Positions 20,009-28,558 of a stretch of 64,000 nt of DNA are shown piece by piece. A model generated the notes under the pieces. It made no database searches. It had not been told where the DNA came from and saw only the letters and a list, made by a program, of their open reading frames with translations. Source of the DNA: Paenarthrobacter ilicis (GTDB lineage: Bacteria; Actinomycetota; Actinomycetes; Actinomycetales; Micrococcaceae). The stretch spans positions 434,001-498,000 of the forward strand of contig NZ_JAFBCD010000001.1 in NCBI RefSeq assembly GCF_016907545.1. The letters are read 5' to 3'. A program made the position numbers and the translations under genes. Position 1 is the first letter of the stretch; each line of letters starts with the position of its first letter.

Positions 20009-20518
20009 CTATTCCTCCGTGAAATCTCCGGCATCCCTGCGGAAGGTCCCCAGGACGCGGATGAGGTGATCGACGTCGTCGTCGCCAAAACCGGACTGGC
20101 CGAAAACCTCGGCGTTGAGCGCCGCGGTGGCCTTCTTGGCGAGCGTGCGGCCCTCTGCGGTGAGCTCGATCAGGGTGGTGCGCCCGTCTGTTGGATGCGG
20201 TGACCGCACAACCAAAGCTGCCTTTTCCAAGCGGTCGACGGCGTTGGTCACCGAGGTGGGATGCACCTGCAGGAGGGCGCTCGCTTTGTTCATGGGCAGC
20301 GCGCCGCTGCGGGCAAAACTCAGCAGCGCAAGCAGTTCGTAGCGTGCAAAAGTCAGCCCGAAAGGCTTGAGGACCGTCTCAATGCGCGCCAGGAGGATCT
20401 GTTGGGTGCGCATGATGGCAGTGATCGCAGCCATGGGCGCGGCAACATTGCCCCAGCCATGCCGTTCCCAGTTGCGCTGGGCGTCGGCAATGGGGTCTCG
20501 GGGGAGTGGGGTGCCCAT
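20009..20518 (-). CDS. MarR-family transcriptional regulator
   Basis: The 169-residue protein has a MarR winged helix: LTFARYELLALLSFARSGAL, then PMNKASALLQVHPTSVTNAV, then RSPHPTDGRTTLIELTAEG, the wing with its typical D-x-R. It is 25 nt downstream of an acyl-CoA synthetase on the same strand and probably forms an operon with it. The likely targets are the synthetase promoter and the divergent acyl-CoA dehydrogenase promoter, where inverted repeats are present. The ligand is presumably an acyl- or aryl-CoA or the free acid, by analogy with other MarR proteins beside CoA ligases; this is inference. Confidence 0.9.
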   Translation of the reverse strand: MGTPLPRDPIADAQRNWERHGWGNVAAPMAAITAIMRTQQILLARIETVLKPFGLTFARYELLALLSFARSGALPMNKASALLQVHPTSVTNAVDRLEKAALVVRSPHPTDGRTTLIELTAEGRTLAKKATAALNAEVFGQSGFGDDDVDHLIRVLGTFRRDAGDFTEE

Positions 20519-20543
20519 GGGTCTCCTTGCTGTGTCCGGGTGG

Positions 20544-22262
20544 CTAGTCTTTCAGATTCGGGAACTCTTCCTCGGTGTATTCAACGCCCAGCCCGGCTGG
20601 CAACGGCCCATCGCCATGCCGGGAAACCTCGGTTCCCCGAAGCTCCACCCGCCTGATCTTGCCGGAAATGGTCTTGGGCAATTCACCGAACTCGATCCGC
20701 CGGATCCGTTTGAACGGCGCCAGGTGTTCACGGCAATATTTCAGGATGTCCTCCGCCACGGCGGGCCCGGCGTCATAGCCCGCAGCCAACACGACGAACG
20801 CTTTGGGAACGGACAGCTTCACCGGATCGGGAGAAGGGACCACCGCTGCTTCGGCCACCGCCGGATGCTCAATCAGGACGCTTTCCAGCTCGAACGGGGA
20901 CAGCCTGTAGTCCGATGACTTGAACACGTCATCGTCCCGGCCCACGTACGTAATGACACCCTTGGAGTCCCGGCTGGCCATGTCCCCAGTGTGGTAGTAG
21001 CCATCACGGAAGGCCTCGGCCGTCTTCGCTTCATCGCCGAAGTAGCTTTTCATGAGCCCCACGGGCCGTGGGTCCAAGCGCAAGCAGAGTTCGCCGTCGT
21101 TGGCTTCCTTTCCTGTGTTCGGGTCCACCAGCACAACGTCGTAACCAGGCAGCGGACGCCCCATGGAACCGATCTTCACCGGCTGCTCCGGGGTGTTGGC
21201 GATTTGCACGGTGGTCTCGGTTTGGCCGAAGCCATCGCGGATGGTGACGCCCCAGGATTTTTCCACCTGGCCGATCACTTCGGCGTTCAACGGTTCGCCG
21301 GCAGAGACCACCTTCCGCGGCGGCGTGGTGAGCTGGGTGAGGTCGGCCTGGATCAGCATTCGCCACACTGTGGGAGGGGCGCAGAAACTGGTGACGCCTT
21401 CCTTGCCCATCTGGTTCATGAGGGCAGCTGCGTCGAAGCGTTCGTAGTTGTAAATGAAGACGCAGGCCTCGGCAATCCAGGGGGTGAACACATTGGACCA
21501 GGCGTGCTTCGCCCAGCCCGGGGAGGCGACGTTCAGGTGCACGTCGCCGGGCTCCAAGCCGATCCAGTACATGGTGGACAAATGGCCCACGGGGTAGGAA
21601 GTGTGGGTGTGCTCCACGAGCTTGGCGCGGGAGGTGGTTCCGGACGTGAAGTACAGCAGGAGTGTGTCGTCCGCTTTGGTGGGGGCGTCCGGCGTAAAGT
21701 CCGTGCTGGCGTCGTACGAGTCCGCGTACTGCAGTGCCTCTGCATTGGTGGGTTCCGCGCCGACCTCCAGCAAGGTGTAGGAGCCGTCGACGGCGGCGAA
21801 CTTGCCGATGTTGGCGCTGCCCACTGCCACCCAATGGGCACCGCCGCGTTCCACGCGGTCCTGGAGGTCGCGGGCACCCATGAGGGTGGTGGTGGGAATC
21901 ATGACGATTCCCAACTTGATGCCCGCCAGCATCAGTTCCCACAGCTCAACCTGGTTCCCCAGCATGATGATCATGTGGTCCCCGCGCTTCACGCCTTGGC
22001 CTCTTAGCCAGGTGGCCAGCTGTGAGGACCTCACTGAGAGTTCCTTGAAGGTGCGTCGGGTGGAGGTGCCGTCCTGTTCAACAATCACCAGCGCCGGCTT
22101 GTTGGCTGTGGCGTCATCGGCGGCCAGCTGATCGAACCAGTCCAGCGCGAAGTTGAACTCCTCAAAGCGGGGCCATTGGAATTCCGCGTGCGCCTGCCGG
22201 TAATCGTTGCGCAGTTCCAGCAGCCGGTTGCGGGCTGCACGGAAGTCGTCTGTGACTGTCAT
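20544..22262 (-). CDS. AMP-binding acyl-CoA synthetase
   Basis: The 572-residue protein is an ANL-superfamily CoA ligase. Its P-loop motif reads LLYFTSGTTSRAKLVEHTHT, and WGVTIRDGFGQTETT, DGYYHTGDMASRD and the C-terminal lysine in LPKTISGKIRRVELR are all present. The overall pattern (PPTVWRMLI; SPGWAKHAWSNVFTPW) is that of acetyl/medium-chain acyl-CoA synthetases. The chosen ATG (22262) has AAAGGCGG upstream; the open frame to 22439 would run through the divergent promoter. It lies next to marR and is divergent from an acyl-CoA dehydrogenase, which suggests activation followed by oxidation of one carboxylic acid. The chain length or ring type of the substrate cannot be read off. Confidence 0.9.
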   Translation of the reverse strand: MTVTDDFRAARNRLLELRNDYRQAHAEFQWPRFEEFNFALDWFDQLAADDATANKPALVIVEQDGTSTRRTFKELSVRSSQLATWLRGQGVKRGDHMIIMLGNQVELWELMLAGIKLGIVMIPTTTLMGARDLQDRVERGGAHWVAVGSANIGKFAAVDGSYTLLEVGAEPTNAEALQYADSYDASTDFTPDAPTKADDTLLLYFTSGTTSRAKLVEHTHTSYPVGHLSTMYWIGLEPGDVHLNVASPGWAKHAWSNVFTPWIAEACVFIYNYERFDAAALMNQMGKEGVTSFCAPPTVWRMLIQADLTQLTTPPRKVVSAGEPLNAEVIGQVEKSWGVTIRDGFGQTETTVQIANTPEQPVKIGSMGRPLPGYDVVLVDPNTGKEANDGELCLRLDPRPVGLMKSYFGDEAKTAEAFRDGYYHTGDMASRDSKGVITYVGRDDDVFKSSDYRLSPFELESVLIEHPAVAEAAVVPSPDPVKLSVPKAFVVLAAGYDAGPAVAEDILKYCREHLAPFKRIRRIEFGELPKTISGKIRRVELRGTEVSRHGDGPLPAGLGVEYTEEEFPNLKD

Positions 22263-22303
22263 AGTCCGCCTTTCGCCGTCCGGAATGTTACACCCGGACT
22301 CAC

Positions 22304-22339
22304 TCCTAGTGATCCACATCACCTTGCAATATACTAGGA
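22304..22339. promoter_or_regulatory. Overlapping inverted repeats at the divergent acyl-CoA promoter
   Basis: TCCTAGT (22304-22310) and ACTAGGA (22333-22339) form an inverted repeat, with a second one inside it, GTGAT-CCAC-ATCAC (22309-22322). A -10-like TATACT (22330-22335) for the dehydrogenase overlaps the right arm. This is a plausible operator for the nearby MarR. Confidence 0.5.
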
Positions 22340-22407
22340 CATCCAAGGGTTTGGAAGCGCGGGCGCGGGACATGACGGGCCTGTATGGCACATGACGAAG
22401 GGGTCCA

Positions 22408-23625
22408 ATGCTCGACAACCAAGCTGCCGGTACCGCCACAAGCGGAATGGCACCAGAGAAAGTCCAGCCTCCTTATCCGGAAGTGGACTTGATGCACGTG
22501 GTGGACCTGCTGCCGGCGGGGGAACGGTCGCGGTATCTGGAAGTCCGGGAGTTCCTGCAAGCCTCCACCAGGGTCCAGAGCATTGATTTTTGGAACCGCG
22601 AGGAATTCCCCTTCGACTTGCTGGCCGACATGGCGAAGTACGGGCTGGGTGCACTCCAGACGGACGGGTCCTCCCAACTGTTCAAAGGCCTCATGTACAC
22701 CGAGGTTGCCCGCGCGGACGTGTCCCTTTCCGCGCTGGTGGGTATCCACAACGAGCTCATTGTGGGCATGATCCACCATTTGGGCTCGGAGGAGCAGAAA
22801 CGCCGCTGGCTGCCCGGCCTTGAAGCCCTCACCCAGCTGGGGGCTTTCGCCCTCACGGAACCCGACCACGGATCGGACATCGCCGGAGGATTGTCGACGA
22901 CGGCGCGGCGCGACGGCGGTGAATGGGTCATCAGCGGTGCCAAGCGCTGGATCGGGGCCGGGACCATCGCCGACTTCGCCTTGGTGTGGGCCCGCGACGT
23001 CGAGGATGACCAGATTAAAGGCTTCATTGTGGAGACAGACCGCCCGGGGTACAAGGCCACCAAAATCTCCAACAAGATAGGGTTGCGCATTATGCAGAAT
23101 GCGGACATCGTGTTGGACGAGGTCCGCATTCCGGTTGAGAACCTGCTGCCCGGAGCCACAAGGTTTTCCCGCGCCAACGAGCTCTTGCGTGATTCGCGGG
23201 CTTGGGTTGGGTGGCAGGCAGCCGGCATTCAACTGGCTGCGTTTGATATTGCCCGTTCCTACGCCTTGGAACGCCAACAATTCGGCAAGGAACTGGCCCG
23301 ATTCCAGCTGGTGCAACAACAGCTCGCAGATATCCTGGGCAACGCCAATGCGTCACTGTCCATGATGGTGGAGCTCGCCCGGATCCAGCAGGCCGGTAAG
23401 TTGGAAATGGTCCAGGCGGCCATGTGCAAGGCCACCACTACCCGGCTCGCGCGATCGTCCGTGGCGATGGGCCGTTCCCTGCTGGGCGGGAACGGGATCA
23501 CCACGGACTATGAGATGGGCAAGCTCTTTGGGGATGCCGAAATCCTCTACACGTACGAGGGCAGCTACGAGATCAACTCGATGATCGTGGCCCGGGCTGT
23601 GACGGGGAAGTCCGCGTTCGTTTAG
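22408..23625 (+). CDS. Acyl-CoA dehydrogenase, glutaryl-CoA-dehydrogenase-like
   Basis: The 405-residue flavoprotein has the ACAD landmarks: GAFALTEPDHGSDIAGGLST (FAD/substrate loop), WVISGAKRWIGAGTIADFAL, the C-terminal helices ALERQQFGKELARFQLVQQQ, and ILYTYEGSYEIN with a glutamate placed as the catalytic base of glutaryl-CoA dehydrogenases. It introduces a 2,3 double bond in an acyl-CoA, using FAD and passing electrons to ETF. A GAAGGGG site precedes the ATG. It is divergent from a CoA synthetase/MarR pair and probably acts on that enzyme's product. I cannot tell whether it also decarboxylates. Confidence 0.9.
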   Translation: MLDNQAAGTATSGMAPEKVQPPYPEVDLMHVVDLLPAGERSRYLEVREFLQASTRVQSIDFWNREEFPFDLLADMAKYGLGALQTDGSSQLFKGLMYTEVARADVSLSALVGIHNELIVGMIHHLGSEEQKRRWLPGLEALTQLGAFALTEPDHGSDIAGGLSTTARRDGGEWVISGAKRWIGAGTIADFALVWARDVEDDQIKGFIVETDRPGYKATKISNKIGLRIMQNADIVLDEVRIPVENLLPGATRFSRANELLRDSRAWVGWQAAGIQLAAFDIARSYALERQQFGKELARFQLVQQQLADILGNANASLSMMVELARIQQAGKLEMVQAAMCKATTTRLARSSVAMGRSLLGGNGITTDYEMGKLFGDAEILYTYEGSYEINSMIVARAVTGKSAFV

Positions 23626-23635
23626 TTCCAGGTTC

Positions 23636-25024
23636 TTAGGAGGCAGGCAACGGCTTGGGCTGGGCCCCGTCGCCTTGGCGGGTCCCCTTGTCTTGGTTTG
23701 TTCCGGAGTCCGGCCCACCATGATCGTCAGGGAGTCGACGGAACTCCCGCAATTGCCGGCTCGACAAGCAGATGAGGGCGCCCACAACGAATCCGCAGCT
23801 TCCTGCGATCACCGACACTTGGGTTCCGGCCAACGCGGCCACAGCTCCACCTGCCAGAGCGCCAATGGGATCCACGCCCCACGAGACGAACCGTGCTGTC
23901 CCCGCGATCTTGGACAGATGGCGCTCCGGGAACAGGGCCTGCCGCATGGAGCGTCCGATGATCATGTTGACCACAATGCACAGTTCGAAAACTGCGAAGA
24001 CAATGGTGGTGATGATGGCGGCGCCGATCCCATGGGCCGTGGCGGTAAGCGGCAAGCACAGCCCTGCTACGGCAATGACGGAGAAGGAAACGGTCAGGAC
24101 CTGACCCAGATGGGCCCGCTGGGTCAGGCGGTCAGTCACGGCGGAGCCAAGAATGCCAACCACCGCCGGGATAACAAAGACCAGTCCCAGCAGTGCCGGG
24201 TTCATGCCCAGCACAGTGAGCGCATAAACAGCAAAGACCGCAAGGATCCAGGAGTCGAAAAAGTTATAGGCCGTAGCGGCAAGCAGGACCACACGCTGGG
24301 GGGTCTGTTTCCACAGCAGGCTGAATCCGAGCCGGATGTCATGCAGATGCCGTCGGAGGACTCCGTGCTCCGGTTCGACGGTTTCCGCTTGCTCGGCTGA
24401 CGCCCTGTCCAAGGGAAGCCGGATGAGCATCAGTGAACTGAAGACATAGCTGAGCGCATTGGCGGCCACAATGAACGGGGCACCAAGAACTGTGATGATA
24501 ATGCCGGCAACAGCAGCCCCTCCGGACTCTGTGACCGACAATCCGCCTTCGATCCAGGAGTTTGCCCTGATCAACAAAGGCCGGGGAACAACGGATGGCA
24601 CAGCAGCGGCCATTGAGCTTTCATAAAGCAGGGTCAGTACACCTACCAGGAACAGTGCTATGGCCAACAGTTGCCAGTTCAAAGACCCGGCCAACATCAA
24701 AGCCAGGAGCGCGGCAAACACCACAAAACGGCCGGCGTTGCAGAGATGCAGGAGCACCCGGCGGCGGGAGCGGTCGGCGATCACTCCGGCGGACAAGGAA
24801 ATAAACAGCGGAGCAGACAACCCGGCCGCCACCACCCAGCTCACTTGCGCGGCGTCGAGCTTCAGGAAAGTCACCCCAATCACCGGGACTGCGAAGGCCA
24901 TCATGGCCGAGCCTGCATTTGAAACAAAGTCACCCACCCAGAGCCTGTAGAAACCGGTCCTGGCCAAGCCAGGCGTCCGGGAGGTGCCGCTGGAGGCATC
25001 GCTTGTTTGAGTTGCTTCGGGCAA
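23636..25024 (-). CDS. MFS exporter, last gene of the RiPP-like operon
   Basis: The 462-residue protein has 10-12 hydrophobic segments of the major facilitator fold, with RLWVGDFVSNAGSAMMAFAV at the start and the loop DRSRRRVLLHLCNAGR between helices 2 and 3, typical of drug/siderophore exporters. The C-terminal 50 residues are soluble and charged. It starts 4 nt after the ATPase-GNAT gene and so is surely co-transcribed with the peptide-modifying genes upstream. By analogy with MccC of microcin C clusters it may export the mature compound and so protect the producer. That role is inference from context. It is convergent with the acyl-CoA dehydrogenase gene. Confidence 0.9.
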   Translation of the reverse strand: MPEATQTSDASSGTSRTPGLARTGFYRLWVGDFVSNAGSAMMAFAVPVIGVTFLKLDAAQVSWVVAAGLSAPLFISLSAGVIADRSRRRVLLHLCNAGRFVVFAALLALMLAGSLNWQLLAIALFLVGVLTLLYESSMAAAVPSVVPRPLLIRANSWIEGGLSVTESGGAAVAGIIITVLGAPFIVAANALSYVFSSLMLIRLPLDRASAEQAETVEPEHGVLRRHLHDIRLGFSLLWKQTPQRVVLLAATAYNFFDSWILAVFAVYALTVLGMNPALLGLVFVIPAVVGILGSAVTDRLTQRAHLGQVLTVSFSVIAVAGLCLPLTATAHGIGAAIITTIVFAVFELCIVVNMIIGRSMRQALFPERHLSKIAGTARFVSWGVDPIGALAGGAVAALAGTQVSVIAGSCGFVVGALICLSSRQLREFRRLPDDHGGPDSGTNQDKGTRQGDGAQPKPLPAS

Positions 25025-25028
25025 GGGT

Positions 25029-26306
25029 TTACTCCTGGGTGCTGTGTGTTGTGATGGTGTCCGGGCGGTGTTTCCTGAGAACGTAACCGCCCATCAAGGT
25101 GCTGGTGGTACTTGCTGCCAGTTGCTCATCGGTGAGTCCGCCCAAGGTCCGGGCGAACCACCCCGCCACCTCTTCAACCTGGTCTTTGGAAGCAGGGGAT
25201 CCCATGACCAACTTATAGTCCGCGTACTCCGTCACCAGCGTCCTGAGCGCATCGGTACGGAGGGAGCCGGTCAGTTGCTCCGGCAGGGCGTTGGTCAGTG
25301 GTTCGTGGCGCTGGTATCCCAAGGATGAATGCATGTCCGTGTGGCGGCTCATGACGGACCGGGTGTAGATGAGATCCCGGGGAGACCACTTGGCATCCGT
25401 CACCCGGCGCGCCAAGCCGATGCCCCGGTACACAGGATGGACAACCAACCGTTGTCCCAACGTCAAAGCCAGGTTAATTCGAGCAAACTCAGGAACTGCG
25501 GCCGCCCAGGTGCGGGGATAAGGAGCGCAGTACAAGCGCGCTGCAATGGGTTCGCCGTCCAAGGTGGCAGCGACGATGCTGACCTCCCGCTGCTCCGGAT
25601 TGAAGTCAAGGTGGGGGTAGTAATGGAAGCGCTGAAGGCGCGTGAAGTCATCAAAGGTGCCGTGTCCGACGTCGATCTTCTCACCCACCGCCCACGGCGC
25701 ATGGCCGCTGTATTCCTGGACCAAGGGAGTGTCGTTGGCCCGGACGCGGATGGTGCGATCCGGTGCCAAAGCGTCCTCCAGATCGCCGTGAGCGGTGGCG
25801 ACCAAGAGGTCTATGCCCTGGCGGCGACAAATACGCTGCAGGTTGTGGGCAACCACGGACGCGGCAGCCCGGTCCACTGTTGAAAGGAACTCGTCCACCA
25901 GGATTCGCCGTGCACCGCTGGCCACTGCAAACGCCAACCGGGCACGGAAATGCTGACCATCCGAAAGCCATGAAGCGGGCCTGATCACCACCTGCGCATC
26001 TCCCAGTCCAAAGCGGGCGAGGAGCGCGATGCGCTCGCCCAAGCTCCCTTGGATCTGATCGATCAACGGCACACTCGGATCAAGCCCGGGCAGGAGACTC
26101 CATGATGGTTCGTCCTGGAGCACCCGCTTGAGGATGGACGACTTGCCGCAGCCGCTGGGGCCAGTTACCAGCGTGATTCCAGTGGTTTTCTCCAAAGCTG
26201 TTGCGGGAGGGCCATCCCAAACATAATGCGGTCCCTCGAAGAAGGCTCCGATAACTGCGGGAACCAGGGATTCGCCGGCCGCTACCGTCCGCTGCGCGGC
26301 GCTCAT
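25029..26306 (-). CDS. ABC-type ATPase fused to a GNAT acetyltransferase domain (COG2401-like)
   Basis: The N-terminal half is an ABC ATPase: Walker A GPSGCGKSS (residues 49-57), a degenerate signature LSDGQ (114-118) and Walker B RRILVDEF (133-140). The C-terminal half (about 215-400) looks like a GNAT fold, with FARINLALTLGQRLVVHPVY and RGIGLARRV (acetyl-CoA loop). No membrane segment is present, so it is not a transporter by itself. The architecture recalls COG2401 proteins, whose function is unknown to me. In this operon it may acetylate the peptide product, or inactivate it for self-protection as MccE does for microcin C. The start overlaps the sagB stop by 4 bp, and the MFS gene follows after 4 nt. 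Confidence 0.85.
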   Translation of the reverse strand: MSAAQRTVAAGESLVPAVIGAFFEGPHYVWDGPPATALEKTTGITLVTGPSGCGKSSILKRVLQDEPSWSLLPGLDPSVPLIDQIQGSLGERIALLARFGLGDAQVVIRPASWLSDGQHFRARLAFAVASGARRILVDEFLSTVDRAAASVVAHNLQRICRRQGIDLLVATAHGDLEDALAPDRTIRVRANDTPLVQEYSGHAPWAVGEKIDVGHGTFDDFTRLQRFHYYPHLDFNPEQREVSIVAATLDGEPIAARLYCAPYPRTWAAAVPEFARINLALTLGQRLVVHPVYRGIGLARRVTDAKWSPRDLIYTRSVMSRHTDMHSSLGYQRHEPLTNALPEQLTGSLRTDALRTLVTEYADYKLVMGSPASKDQVEEVAGWFARTLGGLTDEQLAASTTSTLMGGYVLRKHRPDTITTHSTQE

Positions 26307-27430
26307 TCGCCGGCAGCTTTACGGAGAAGTTCCAGATTCCCAGCAGCATATTCCTCATAGCTTGATTCGGCGCCGCTGATATGGCCGATGCTGACGCTGG
26401 AGAGGACAATCTGCTCGCCTGTGGTCAACTTGAGCTCCGCTTCCATGTCCGGCACATGGATGGCGTTCGAAGGTACTGCACCCAGGCTCTTGTCCGCGGC
26501 AGCAAGCAGCACATTCTGGGACATATGCCCGGCCTGCAGCAGGAGGGCATTGAAGCCTGACGCGGCGCTGTACTTCCACGCGGTGCGTTCAGCCGCACCC
26601 ACAAAAACGATGATGGCCGCAGCAGTCTTTGCCCACCGTTGGTTCCCCAACAAAACCATGGGGTCTGCCCTGACTTCCCCGGACACTACCTCCAAAGCGT
26701 TGGCGGCGGGACGGTAGCGATAAACGCCCGTATCAAGGCCCCGGACATTCCGCGAGATAACGTAGCAGTCCGCGCCGTTCAGCCCGCCCGCGCTCGGGGC
26801 ATAGGTGAGGGGCAGCGGGGGACGCTGGGGTGCATGCCGATACCCCTGTATGCCGGCCGCAGCCCACAAGAGGCTGCCCAAGTGGTCCAAGCTGACGGGG
26901 TCGCTGGTGAAGTCACGCCTGCTCCGCCGCCGTTCAAGTACTGATTTAAGCTCAGTCGACAGTGATTCGGGTGGTAGGTCCACGGCAGGAGCGCCCTCAG
27001 GGACGCCCGGGGCCAAGTCATCATCGGCATGAGTGCGGAGTGCGCGGCCGAACTCCAAAGCCTCGGTCCGGTCGTCGCTGAAGCGAAGGCTGCGGGTCAC
27101 CAGGTGGTGATCGGCCGTTGTTTCCCCAAAGGGCCAAGAGGCCTGGAACGTCGATTCAGCCTGCGCCGCCGGTGAGCCTTCTTCCAGGAGGAACCCCTCA
27201 CTGATCAAGGCTGCCAGGATATCGGCCGCGCGGGCTTCGTCCCCCAAACCGTCGTGAAGCAGGCGGCTGATGTGTTCACGCTCGGTCCACTCGGCGCATT
27301 GCCGCAGCAGCGTCCACAGGGGCGGCGGGATTCGCCGTACCGCTCCCACGGATGGGTTGGCGCCCACCACACTCCCGTCGCGAAACCTGAAGCTTAGCCG
27401 CTGAGCGGTCCTTACCCGTTCTTTCAGCAT
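26303..27430 (-). CDS. sagB: SagB/ThcOx-type FMN-dependent peptide dehydrogenase
   Basis: A winged-helix-like N-terminal region (PPPLWTLLRQCAEWTEREHI; ILAALISEGFLLEEG) precedes a nitroreductase-fold domain with LERRRSRRDFTSDPVSLDHL (FMN-binding arginines at about 168-172), YAPSAGGLNGADCYVI, WKYSAASGFNALLLQAGHMS (Lys286-Tyr287) and ADKSLGAVPSNAI. SagB/McbC relatives oxidise thiazolines or oxazolines in peptides to aromatic azoles; some act on other peptide backbones. The frame opens with TTG at 27457, but GGGGAG four bases before ATG 27430 fixes the start, so the gene is 375 codons and overlaps the upstream gene by 7 bp. No YcaO cyclodehydratase is visible, so its substrate ring or bond is not explained. 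Confidence 0.88.
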   Translation of the reverse strand: MLKERVRTAQRLSFRFRDGSVVGANPSVGAVRRIPPPLWTLLRQCAEWTEREHISRLLHDGLGDEARAADILAALISEGFLLEEGSPAAQAESTFQASWPFGETTADHHLVTRSLRFSDDRTEALEFGRALRTHADDDLAPGVPEGAPAVDLPPESLSTELKSVLERRRSRRDFTSDPVSLDHLGSLLWAAAGIQGYRHAPQRPPLPLTYAPSAGGLNGADCYVISRNVRGLDTGVYRYRPAANALEVVSGEVRADPMVLLGNQRWAKTAAAIIVFVGAAERTAWKYSAASGFNALLLQAGHMSQNVLLAAADKSLGAVPSNAIHVPDMEAELKLTTGEQIVLSSVSIGHISGAESSYEEYAAGNLELLRKAAGE

Positions 27431-28467
27431 GCTGCTCCCCACTGAATTTGATCCCAATCAATTTCCGCCCTGGAATTGACCACTGGTCCTTTGACTCTGA
27501 TTCGATCTCCGCACACCAGAGTTGAACGCGCCTGTAAAAGCGCTGCAAATCCCGATCCGGTGCCGTACACGGGATCGATAATCTCCAACTGAACTCCGAA
27601 GGCCGGGACTTCGCCGCGAAGATAGTCCTCATAACTCACCGCGCGCAATTGGCAATCCACGCCAATTGGTTCCAGTTGCTCCAGCAGTGCTTCTGCGACA
27701 TTCCTGTTCGGATGGAAGTCCGTGTACTGCACAACAAGGCGCTTTTGGGTAAAAACTCCGGGTTTCCGTGGTTTGCGCCCCAAATTGGTTATATGTCCTG
27801 CGGCTGTTAGATAAGTTCCGCCGGTAACGGCAGCCAGCTTGTCGCAGTTCACGTTTGCTGCGATTGTTCCTGCAATAGCCGACCCCGGAGAACCGCGCAG
27901 CCCCATTACCAGATCAACGGTTGAGTTGGGACCTTCGTAGCGCGTATCCAAGCACCCACCCAAAACGCGGGTCAGATCGAGTGCGCCTTTCTTGAAGAGG
28001 TCCATGCCCTCGGACACTGAACCGGTTGCCACCAGGGCGATCTCGTTGATGTCCCCTTCGGCTGCCCCGGATGCCCGCCGCCGCAGGCGAACTGTCCTGC
28101 CGCCGTCGTCAATTGCCGCAATGGCGAATGGCCCGCTGGTATGGCGCTCGGGCGTGTCGCGGATGCACGGGGTCAGTGAGAAAGCTGACGTAGCCAGAAA
28201 CTTTGCGACCGTCCGCGCTCTCTGCCCGGCAGCGATCCGTATCCCGGCGTTCGATTCTTCCAGGATCCGTATGTCCGGCGCAGCAGTGAGGGCCAGCCCA
28301 CGCCTCAAGCAGCGGGCAAGTTCCATGGGCGTAACAGGCCGGCCATCCGTCCACGAAGCACTTTCTGCTACCCCGAGCATGAATACCCCGCTGTCCACCT
28401 CATGCAGGTGCGCGGCCTGGGGATCGGCCGTTCCTTCGGACCGCAGCTTGAAAGGACGTGCATGCAT
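27424..28467 (-). CDS. Substrate-binding-protein-like (SBP_bac_5/OppA-related) protein lacking a signal peptide
   Basis: The 347-residue frame has features of family 5 oligopeptide-binding proteins: ASWTDGRPVTPMELARCLRR (the W-x-DG-x-P-V-T block), SGPFAIAAIDDGGRTVRLRR, MDLFKKGALDLTRVLGG and NRNVAEALLEQLEPIGVDCQ. It has no signal peptide or lipobox and is shorter than the usual 500-550 residues. The ATG at 28467 has no ribosome site. A better start, ATG 28558 overlapping the E1 gene stop by 4 bp, is in another frame, and the two frames join at a G7 run (28505-28511). In the RiPP-like operon a cytosolic peptide-binding domain could present the precursor or sequester product. No such function is known to me. 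Confidence 0.72.
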   Translation of the reverse strand: MHARPFKLRSEGTADPQAAHLHEVDSGVFMLGVAESASWTDGRPVTPMELARCLRRGLALTAAPDIRILEESNAGIRIAAGQRARTVAKFLATSAFSLTPCIRDTPERHTSGPFAIAAIDDGGRTVRLRRRASGAAEGDINEIALVATGSVSEGMDLFKKGALDLTRVLGGCLDTRYEGPNSTVDLVMGLRGSPGSAIAGTIAANVNCDKLAAVTGGTYLTAAGHITNLGRKPRKPGVFTQKRLVVQYTDFHPNRNVAEALLEQLEPIGVDCQLRAVSYEDYLRGEVPAFGVQLEIIDPVYGTGSGFAALLQARSTLVCGDRIRVKGPVVNSRAEIDWDQIQWGAAC

Positions 28468-28558
28468 GGCGGAGGTGGTGAAGGACCACGAGTGGTCAAG
28501 ACGAGGGGGGGAAGGTGACCCGTTTCAGGGGAAGCTCGGCTTCGGCTCTCAGGATCAT
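28468..28558 (-). other. Frameshifted 5' extension of the SBP-like gene with a G7 tract
   Basis: An ATG at 28558 overlaps the E1 gene stop as ATGA and reads MILRAEAELPLKRVTFPPSS before a stop. Removing one base of the G run at 28505-28511 (C7 on the coding strand) would join this to the main frame through FPPRLDHSWSFTTSAM. The seven-base run could be a sequencing error, a slipped-strand phase switch or a programmed shift. Confidence 0.6.
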
